Assembly: GCA_013288485.1 (NCBI GenBank)
Contig: JABDBW010000018.1
Span: 663 to 38,635 of the forward strand
Source: Bacteroidota bacterium
GTDB lineage: Bacteria; Bacteroidota; Bacteroidia; Sphingobacteriales; Sphingobacteriaceae
Reading direction: 5' to 3'
Length of the DNA stretch: 37,973 nucleotides
Under the pieces are notes generated by a model. It searched no databases, was not told where the DNA came from, and saw only the letters and a list, made by a program, of their open reading frames with translations. Each line of letters begins with the position of its first letter. Within the stretch, counting starts at the first letter, position 1. A program made the position numbers and the translations under genes. Below are positions 32,373-37,973 of the stretch, piece by piece.

Positions 32373-34331
32373 ATGGCAAAAAAACAAGAAGCAGAAAAAG
32401 AATTAAAAGCTAAAGAGGCTGAACTGGAAACGGTTACCGCCATTAGCGAAAAAGAAACTATTGAATCAGAGGCTGATTCGATATCAATCGAAGAGATCAA
32501 ATCTCAAATTGCAACCGCACCAGGCGAAGATTTCGACTGGGATGCAGACGACAAAAAATTTGGCAATTACAGCGACAGTGAGCGTGAAAAAATGGAGAAA
32601 TTGTATGATGGAACTTTCAGCTCCATCACCAAGGGCGAAATTATTACCGGCACCGTTGTAAATGTTAACAGCAAGGATGTAGTATTGAACGTTGGGTTTA
32701 AATCTGATGGTTTGGTATCTGTTTCTGAATTCCGTGATACACCTGATCTGAAGATCGGTGATACCGTTGATGTATTTGTTGAATCGCAGGAAGACGCTAA
32801 CGGACAGTTAGTACTTTCACGTAAACGTGCAAAAACTCAAAAATCATGGGAAAGAATTAATTCTGCACTGGATAACGATGAGATCATTACCGGCTTTGTT
32901 AAAAGCAGGACCAAAGGTGGTTTAATTGTAGATATAATGGGCGTAGAAGCCTTTTTACCAGGTTCACAGATCGACATTAAACCTATCAGGGATTATGACG
33001 TTTATGTGGGCAAAACAATGGAATTTAAAGTTGTTAAAATAAACCACGAGTTTAAAAACGTGGTGGTATCGCACAAAGTGTTGATTGAGGATGACCTTGA
33101 AAACCAAAAAACCGAAATTGTTGCCAAATTGGAGAAAGGCCAGGTACTGGAAGGCACAGTTAAAAACATTACCGACTTTGGTGTATTTATAGACCTTGGT
33201 GGTGTTGACGGCTTATTACACATTACCGATATTTCATGGGGCCGTATTGAGCACCCGAGAGAAGTATTGTCATTAGATCAGAAGATCAACGTTGTTGTTC
33301 TTGATTTTGATGACGAGAAAAAACGTATCGCGCTTGGCTTAAAACAATTAACCCCACATCCTTGGCAAAGCCTTGACGAAAAAATACAGATCGGTTCGAA
33401 AGTTAAGGGCCGAATAGTAACAGTTGCCGATTATGGCGCTTTCTTAGAAATTATCCCGGGTGTTGAAGGTTTGATACACGTGTCAGAAATGTCATGGTCG
33501 CAAAACCTGCGTAACCCACAGGAATTCCTGAAAGTTGGCGACGAAATTGAAGCACAAGTTTTAACATTGGATCGCGAAGAACGCAAAATGTCATTAGGTG
33601 TTAAGCAATTAACTCCCGATCCATGGCAAAATGCTGCTGAACGTTATGCAGTTGGTACCAAACATACTGCTACAGTAAAAAACATGACCAACTTTGGCGT
33701 GTTTGTTGAGTTGGAAGACGGAATTGACGGATTAATACATATCTCTGACCTTTCATGGTCTAAAAAAGTAAATCACCCTAATGAATTCACTAAAGTTGGT
33801 GAAAAATTAAACGTGGTTGTTTTAGAGCTTGATGTAGAGAACCGTAAATTAAGCCTGGGCCACAAACAACTGGAAGAAAACCCATGGGATACTTTTGAAA
33901 CCATCTTCACTATTGATTCAATACATGAAGGTACCGTAATAAAAGTAACTGATAAGGGCGCTATTGTTGCTTTACCTTATGGTGTTGAGGGCTTTGTGCC
34001 AACCAAGCATCTGGTTAAAGAAGATGGCAAGAGTTTAAAAGCTGAAGAAGCCGCTGAATTTAAGATCATTGAATTTAACAAGGAAAACAAACGTATCGTT
34101 ATTTCACACTCACGTATATGGGAAGAGGCTCGTGCCGATGCCCGTGTGCAGGAATTTGAAAACCGTAAAAAGGAAGCAAAATCTGCTAACAACGCGGTTA
34201 AGAAAGTGAAAGAATCAGTAGAAAAATCAACTTTAGGCGATCTGAGTGTACTGGCCCAATTGAAAGAACAAATGGAAGGTGCCGAAAGCAAAGCCAGGAA
34301 AACTAAAAAATCAGAAGAAGAAGCTAAATAA
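32373..34331 (+). CDS. rpsA: 30S ribosomal protein S1
   Basis: 652 aa from ATG 32373. A Lys/Glu-rich N-terminal tail typical of Bacteroidota S1 (MAKKQEAEKELKAKEAELE) is followed by repeated S1 RNA-binding domains. Recognisable copies include KGEIITGTVVNVNSKDVVLN, GQVLEGTVKNITDFGVFIDL, GSKVKGRIVTVADYGAFLEI and GTKHTATVKNMTNFGVFVEL, with linkers such as EFLKVGDEIEAQVLTLDREE. It binds mRNA and helps bring it to the 30S subunit, which matters in a phylum where Shine-Dalgarno pairing is weak. A frame start at 32304 lies upstream of the promoter box and is rejected. The C-terminus is charged, with Lys and Glu. A strong terminator follows. Confidence 0.95.
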   Translation: MAKKQEAEKELKAKEAELETVTAISEKETIESEADSISIEEIKSQIATAPGEDFDWDADDKKFGNYSDSEREKMEKLYDGTFSSITKGEIITGTVVNVNSKDVVLNVGFKSDGLVSVSEFRDTPDLKIGDTVDVFVESQEDANGQLVLSRKRAKTQKSWERINSALDNDEIITGFVKSRTKGGLIVDIMGVEAFLPGSQIDIKPIRDYDVYVGKTMEFKVVKINHEFKNVVVSHKVLIEDDLENQKTEIVAKLEKGQVLEGTVKNITDFGVFIDLGGVDGLLHITDISWGRIEHPREVLSLDQKINVVVLDFDDEKKRIALGLKQLTPHPWQSLDEKIQIGSKVKGRIVTVADYGAFLEIIPGVEGLIHVSEMSWSQNLRNPQEFLKVGDEIEAQVLTLDREERKMSLGVKQLTPDPWQNAAERYAVGTKHTATVKNMTNFGVFVELEDGIDGLIHISDLSWSKKVNHPNEFTKVGEKLNVVVLELDVENRKLSLGHKQLEENPWDTFETIFTIDSIHEGTVIKVTDKGAIVALPYGVEGFVPTKHLVKEDGKSLKAEEAAEFKIIEFNKENKRIVISHSRIWEEARADARVQEFENRKKEAKSANNAVKKVKESVEKSTLGDLSVLAQLKEQMEGAESKARKTKKSEEEAK

Positions 34332-34357
34332 GCTTTAGATAATTTTAAATTATAAAA

Positions 34358-34387
34358 AGCCCTGCCGATTTCGGTGGGGCTTTTTTT
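34358..34387 (+). terminator. Intrinsic terminator of rpsA
   Basis: Stem AGCCCTGCCG (34358-34367) pairs with CGGTGGGGCT (34372-34381) around ATTT, with two G-T wobbles, followed by a run of T residues to 34387. Confidence 0.9.
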
Positions 34388-34431
34388 GTTGTGTAAAACT
34401 TTACTAAATTGGCGTTATTGTTATTTAAATT

Positions 34432-35313
34432 ATGGGACTGTTCACCAAAAGAAAAATAAAAAAGGCACAAGAATTACTGGATTTTGCAATTTCTTTGAAA
34501 GAAAATCAAGAAGAGGAAGCAATAAAAATTTATGATGAGGTGATTAAGCTTAGGCCGGATTGGTCGACACCCTATTACAATTTAGGCTTATTATATAAGT
34601 ATCGCAATGATTGGGAACAGTCACTATATTATAATACTCAGTCAGTAAAGTTAGACTACGAAAATGAAGCTGGATGGTGGAATTTAGGAATTGCAGCAAC
34701 TGTATTGAATAAATGGGAGATTGCAAGAGAAGCATGGTCAAAATGTGGAGTAGAAATAGAAATCAACAAAAATGAACCAAATATGCAACTTGGGAATACT
34801 CCAATAAGATTAAACCCTAATTCAAATCCTGAGGTAATATGGGCTAAACGAATTGACCCGGCAAGAGCCATCATCCTCAACGTTCCTTTTCCCTCTAGCG
34901 GTCGTAGATATTCTGATATCGTATTAAACGACGGCGCTCCGCAAGGGTATAAAATTGTTGGAGAAATTGAATATGCTATATTAAATGAATTGGAATTAAT
35001 AAAAAAGTCCGATTATAAAACCTATTCATGTGATATTTACACGAGCGATCCTAAAAACATAGAAGAACTAACAAAAATTTGCGAACAGTCCGATATTGAA
35101 ATGGAAGATTGGTCAACAGTAAGATATTTTTGCAAGAAATGTAGCGAGGGTATAACACATGAGAGCCATGATCATGACTTAAAAGAAAAAGATAAAAACC
35201 TATCAGCTATTGGTTTTGCATTAACAGATGTGGAATTATTAAAGGAAGCCTTGCAAAAATGGTATGTTATAACTTTATGTGAGTATGATAATTTAAAACT
35301 TGAATTAGAATAA
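34432..35313 (+). CDS. Tetratricopeptide-repeat protein with an uncharacterised C-terminal domain
   Basis: 293 aa. The N-terminal third holds TPR units: EEAIKIYDEVIKLRPDWSTP, YYNLGLLYKYRNDWEQSLYY and EAGWWNLGIAATVLNKWEIA (about residues 27-105). The C-terminal part (about 125-293) contains VIWAKRIDPARAIILNVPFP, GRRYSDIVLNDGAPQGYKIV and a CKKC motif that could bind zinc. I recall similar TPR proteins in other Bacteroidota but cannot verify this. There is no signal peptide. It is AT-richer than its neighbours, with many AAA, AAT and TTA codons, which hints at recent transfer. Its stop is 30 bp before the pyrR -7 element. Function unknown. Confidence 0.78.
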   Translation: MGLFTKRKIKKAQELLDFAISLKENQEEEAIKIYDEVIKLRPDWSTPYYNLGLLYKYRNDWEQSLYYNTQSVKLDYENEAGWWNLGIAATVLNKWEIAREAWSKCGVEIEINKNEPNMQLGNTPIRLNPNSNPEVIWAKRIDPARAIILNVPFPSSGRRYSDIVLNDGAPQGYKIVGEIEYAILNELELIKKSDYKTYSCDIYTSDPKNIEELTKICEQSDIEMEDWSTVRYFCKKCSEGITHESHDHDLKEKDKNLSAIGFALTDVELLKEALQKWYVITLCEYDNLKLELE

Positions 35314-35343
35314 AGACATCACTACAACATCTATAAAAATTAC

Positions 35344-35351
35344 TACCTTTG
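35344..35351 (+). promoter_or_regulatory. -7 element TACCTTTG of pyrR
   Basis: TACCTTTG fits TAnnTTTG. It overlaps the TTG at 35349, which rules that codon out as a start; ATG 35370 lies 18 nt downstream. Confidence 0.5.
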
Positions 35352-35369
35352 CCCAAATCCACCCAAACG

Positions 35370-35915
35370 ATGCAAAACCTTACGCTGCTCGACGGTCAGA
35401 AGTTTCAAATCACTATACAGCGTTTATGTCGTCAATTAATTGAAAATCACAATGATTTTTCCGGGTCGGTATTAATTGGTATTCAGCCCCGCGGCATTTA
35501 TCTCGCCAACCGTATAACTGAAGAATTAAGAAAAATATTACCCGGCCACACAATAGAACAAGGCGACCTCGACATTACTTTTTACCGGGACGATTTCCGC
35601 AGGCGCGAATTACAGTTGGTGCCCAATCAAACTAAAATAGATTTTATTGTTGAAGGCAAAAAAGTAGTCATGATGGATGATGTGCTTTGGACGGGCCGAA
35701 CCATACGCGCCGCAATGGACGCGATGCTTGATTTTGGCCGGCCAGAAAAAATTGAATTGCTGGCATTGGTTGACCGCCGGTACTCGCGCCACCTGCCCAT
35801 TGCTGCCGATTATATAGGTATTGAAGTCGATTCCATCGCGTCGCAAAAAGTAGTGGTAAGCTGGAAGGAAACAGATGGGGAAGATAAGATTGTTCTTTTA
35901 TCTGAGGCAAAGTGA
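35370..35915 (+). CDS. pyrR: PyrR, bifunctional pyrimidine regulator / uracil phosphoribosyltransferase
   Basis: 181 aa from ATG 35370. The type I phosphoribosyltransferase fold shows the PRPP-binding motif VVMMDDVLWTGRTIRAAMDA, the flexible hood region DITFYRDDFRRRE, IGIQPRGIYLANRI and ELLALVDRRYSRHLPIAADY. PyrR binds pyr mRNA when UMP is high and lowers expression of the operon, and it also salvages uracil. pyrB follows after the S23 element. The upstream leader is too short to hold a standard attenuator; any RNA target would lie between pyrR and pyrB or elsewhere. Confidence 0.93.
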   Translation: MQNLTLLDGQKFQITIQRLCRQLIENHNDFSGSVLIGIQPRGIYLANRITEELRKILPGHTIEQGDLDITFYRDDFRRRELQLVPNQTKIDFIVEGKKVVMMDDVLWTGRTIRAAMDAMLDFGRPEKIELLALVDRRYSRHLPIAADYIGIEVDSIASQKVVVSWKETDGEDKIVLLSEAK

Positions 35916-35921
35916 GTAAAT

Positions 35922-36399
35922 AATATCGAATAATGAATGTTGAATATCGAATAATGAAGTAGTAATTAATGAAAGATAATAAGTACGATTTAGAAGAAAG
36001 ACTGATAGATTTTGCAATTATTATATTTGACATTGTTGATGGCTTACCCGTTTCAAGGCTTGGCCATTATATGGCGGGACAATTAGTGCGCTCGGGGTGC
36101 TCACCAGCTTTAAATTATGGCGAAGCGCAATCAGCGGAGTCAAGAAATGATTTCATTCACAAAATGAAAGTCATATTAAAAGAACTTAGAGAGTCACTTA
36201 TTTCGATAAAAATAATAGAAAGAAAAAAATTGCATGATTCGGAGATGGTATTAAAAGCTAAGGACGAATGCAATCAATTGGTCGCAATTTTTGTAAAAAG
36301 CATTGAAACATCAAAAAAGAATAATATAAAGTAATATCAGATACTGAAAATTGAATGACAACTTCATCATTCGATATTCAACATTCGATATTCGATATT
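35922..36399. repeat. 39-nt inverted repeat enclosing an S23 four-helix-bundle gene
   Basis: Arm 35922-35960 and arm 36361-36399 are reverse complements over 39 nt with three mismatches; the shared core is GTTGAATATCGAAT. The words ATATCGAA and TGAATATCGA repeat inside each arm. The arms lie 7 nt after the pyrR stop and 8 nt before the pyrB start and enclose one gene of 366 bp. In mRNA they would form a long stem with a 400-nt loop. This is the boundary of a likely mobile element. Confidence 0.85.
35969..36334 (+). CDS. Four-helix-bundle protein, S23/IVP family
   Basis: 121 aa, the usual length of the family first seen in 23S rRNA intervening sequences. Four helical segments are predicted: about 8-24, 28-45, 53-86 and 95-115. 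Family hallmarks are GHYMAGQLVRSGCSPALNYG (the R-S-G-x-S-x-x-x-N-Y block) and EAQSAESRNDFIHKMKVILK, shown here in part as AQSAESRNDFIHKMKVIL. The fold is related to the Avd accessory protein of diversity-generating retroelements and may bind nucleic acid. It is very AT-rich compared with pyrR and pyrB. No reverse transcriptase gene is present in the window. It sits inside the inverted repeat 35922-36399 between two pyrimidine genes, which makes it a probable insertion. Confidence 0.88.
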   Translation: MKDNKYDLEERLIDFAIIIFDIVDGLPVSRLGHYMAGQLVRSGCSPALNYGEAQSAESRNDFIHKMKVILKELRESLISIKIIERKKLHDSEMVLKAKDECNQLVAIFVKSIETSKKNNIK

Positions 36400-36407
36400 C
36401 AAATAAA

Positions 36408-37331
36408 ATGGCATTAAGTACAAAACATCTTTTAGGAATTAAGGACTTAAACCCGGCAGATATCCAGCTGATATTTGAAACAGCCGATAATTTTAAAACC
36501 GTATTAAACCGGCCCATAAAAAAAGTCCCTTCCCTGCGTGATGTAACTATTGCCAATATATTTTTCGAAAACTCCACCCGTACCCGTTTATCTTTTGAAT
36601 TAGCCGAAAAACGCTTATCGGCCGATGTGGTAAATTTTGCCGCATCGTCATCATCTGTAAGCAAGGGCGAAACATTGATAGATACGGTAAACAACATCCT
36701 GGCCATGAAGGTGGATATGGTGGTGATGCGCCACCCTTATGCCGGCGCGGCCACCTTTTTATCCAAACATGTAAAGGCGCAAATAGTAAACGCCGGCGAC
36801 GGCGCGCACGAACATCCTACACAGGCCTTGCTCGATGCGTTCTCCATCCGTGAAAAATATGGCGATGTTGCCGGAAAGAAAGTCGTCATTGTGGGCGATA
36901 TTTTACATTCGCGCGTGGCCCTGTCGAATATTTTATGCCTCAAACACCTGGGTGCTGAGGTAATGGTTTGCGGGCCAACTACGCTTATACCTAAATACAT
37001 CAGTGCCCTGGGCGTTAAGGTGGAACATAACCTGCTTAAGGCGCTTAACTGGTGCGATGTAGCCAATATGCTGCGTATACAACTGGAAAGGCAGGATATT
37101 AAGTATTTCCCTTCGCTGCGCGAATATACGATGCTGTACGGCCTTAATAAACAAATACTCGACTCGTTAGATAAAGAGATAACCGTAATGCACCCCGGCC
37201 CCATCAATCGCGGCGTTGAAATAACCAGCGATGTTGCCGACAGCAAACAATCCATCATACTCGACCAGGTGGAAAACGGCGTTGCCATACGCATGGCCGT
37301 ATTATACCTGCTGGCCGGACAAACAACCTAA
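36408..37331 (+). CDS. pyrB: Aspartate carbamoyltransferase catalytic subunit
   Basis: 307 aa from ATG 36408. A longer frame beginning at 36351 passes through the inverted repeat and gives residues unlike the family, so I reject it. Carbamoyl phosphate site Ser56-Thr-Arg-Thr-Arg60 in FENSTRTRLSF, KGETLIDT, VVMRHPYAGAA, HEHPTQALLDAF, and the aspartate-binding HPGPINRGVEI near the C-terminus are all present. The enzyme makes carbamoyl aspartate, the first committed step of pyrimidine synthesis, in the cytoplasm. It is separated from pyrR only by the S23 element and ends 14 bp before the convergent GH92 gene. No pyrI gene is seen. Confidence 0.96.
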   Translation: MALSTKHLLGIKDLNPADIQLIFETADNFKTVLNRPIKKVPSLRDVTIANIFFENSTRTRLSFELAEKRLSADVVNFAASSSSVSKGETLIDTVNNILAMKVDMVVMRHPYAGAATFLSKHVKAQIVNAGDGAHEHPTQALLDAFSIREKYGDVAGKKVVIVGDILHSRVALSNILCLKHLGAEVMVCGPTTLIPKYISALGVKVEHNLLKALNWCDVANMLRIQLERQDIKYFPSLREYTMLYGLNKQILDSLDKEITVMHPGPINRGVEITSDVADSKQSIILDQVENGVAIRMAVLYLLAGQTT

Positions 37332-37345
37332 CTTCCCCAATAAAT

Positions 37346-37973
37346 TTACTCCGGCTGAGACATTGACGGAGGTACCGCATCAGGAGAACTGCCCCATTGC
37401 TTGTTAGGCCTGGGGCCCATGTTTAGCACAAGAGTACCACCTTTCATAAGCGTAGCATGTTCAAACCAGGGTTTATTAAGCGGCGCACCGTTTAAAGTGG
37501 CTGATTGAACGTACTTGTTACTTGCCGATACATTTTTTGCCTCGATCACAAAAATCTTTTTATTACCCAACGTAATGGTTGATTTTGAAAATATAGGGCT
37601 CCCTATAAGCCATACCGGGTAACTGGGTATCATGGGGTCAGAGTAAATGCCCATTGCACTGTTTACGTAAAAGTGAGAAAGCAAGCCGGTGTCTTCATCG
37701 CCGCATATGCCCAACGGACTTGCGCTATACCATACATCCATAATTTCCCTTACGCGCCGTTGTGTTTTCCACGGCTCGCCCGAGTAGTTGTACAGGTAAG
37801 GTATATTCCGTGAGAATTCATTTCCGTGGGCATAATTCCCGATCAAGCCTGTCATATCAGGGAACAGGTCTAAAAAATTATATTTCGATCTTTTATATTG
37901 TTCAACAAAAAGTGCATCCAGTTTAGCATTAAAATTATTGTTGCCGCCAAATAAATTTATCAGGCCCTGTATA
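37346..37973 (-). CDS. GH92-family alpha-mannosidase-like enzyme, C-terminal part
   Basis: 208 residues are visible; the frame is open to the right edge, so the N-terminal part is outside the window. Conserved GH92 features include FPDMTGLIGNYAHGNEFSRN (in part GLIGNYAHGNEFS), GEPWKTQRRVREIMD, ICGDEDTGLLSHFYVNSAMG (with the conserved GDED) and IGSPIFSKSTITL...SATLNG. GH92 enzymes are calcium-dependent exo-alpha-mannosidases, usually secreted, in Bacteroidota glycan-use loci. The C-terminal end shows no type IX secretion sorting domain. It converges on pyrB. Confidence 0.92.
   Translation of the reverse strand, partial: IQGLINLFGGNNNFNAKLDALFVEQYKRSKYNFLDLFPDMTGLIGNYAHGNEFSRNIPYLYNYSGEPWKTQRRVREIMDVWYSASPLGICGDEDTGLLSHFYVNSAMGIYSDPMIPSYPVWLIGSPIFSKSTITLGNKKIFVIEAKNVSASNKYVQSATLNGAPLNKPWFEHATLMKGGTLVLNMGPRPNKQWGSSPDAVPPSMSQPE

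Noticed and set aside
35969-36334. Diversity-generating retroelement
   Set aside because: The S23 protein is Avd-like in fold, but no reverse transcriptase, template repeat or variable repeat is visible nearby.
36351-36407. N-terminal extension of PyrB
   Set aside because: Encoded by the right arm of the S23 inverted repeat and unlike PyrB N-termini.
36737-37294. 185-aa minus frame opposite pyrB
   Set aside because: A long shadow of pyrB; pyrB has every catalytic motif and the minus frame has none.

Overview
The window looks like the chromosome of a Bacteroidota bacterium, most likely Sphingobacteriaceae (Mucilaginibacter or Pedobacter type). Three things point there. The gene set includes a lipoprotein TamA homologue (TamL), a type IX secretion Plug protein, a GH92 enzyme, a DHCW cupin, RES/Xre and S23 four-helix-bundle families. 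Many genes are preceded by the Bacteroidota -7 element TAnnTTTG and few have a clear Shine-Dalgarno. The intergenic spaces are full of long, nearly perfect inverted repeats. No rRNA, CRISPR array, phage or intact transposase gene is visible.

Layout. 1-5.5 kb: partial tamL (minus) head-to-head with a SpoU/TrmH-type rRNA methyltransferase, tRNA-Cys with a 57-aa basic protein gene, pyrD (minus) and a secreted SGNH esterase. 5.7-9 kb: an ABC-F ATPase and the T9SS Plug gene, whose 5' end is tangled with a repeat. 9.1-14.6 kb: tandem paralogous secreted esterases (minus), an ArnT-like GT39 glycosyltransferase (plus) and an OmpR-type regulator/histidine kinase pair (minus). 14.7-16.1 kb: a HAD phosphatase broken by one in-frame stop, then a UlaG-like metallo-hydrolase. 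16.2-22 kb: a tripartite efflux operon in the order TolC, RND pump, adaptor lipoprotein. 22.1-26.9 kb: a serine beta-lactamase-like hydrolase, an 837-bp repeat-rich spacer, a cytoplasmic GH13 amylase and a SYLF lipid-binding protein. 27-30 kb: DHCW cupin, LuxE-like acyl-protein synthetase, PH/SHOCT protein and a RES-Xre toxin-antitoxin pair. 30-34.4 kb: tyrS, an AcpH-like protein and rpsA (S1). 34.4-38 kb: a TPR protein, pyrR, a four-helix-bundle (S23/IVP) gene enclosed by a 39-nt inverted repeat, pyrB and the 3' part of a GH92 mannosidase gene.

How the genes relate. pyrD, pyrR and pyrB belong to pyrimidine synthesis, with pyrR-pyrB apparently an operon interrupted by the S23 element. tamL, Plug, the TolC-RND-adaptor set and the secreted hydrolases serve the envelope. 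The most striking theme is repeats that intrude on genes: one supplies the last codons and stop of pyrD, one supplies a spare start codon for the SGNH gene, one overlaps the start of the Plug gene and leaves its signal peptide one base out of frame, and one pair encloses the S23 gene. The S23 hairpin element and the Plug 5' end are the best candidates for something new.
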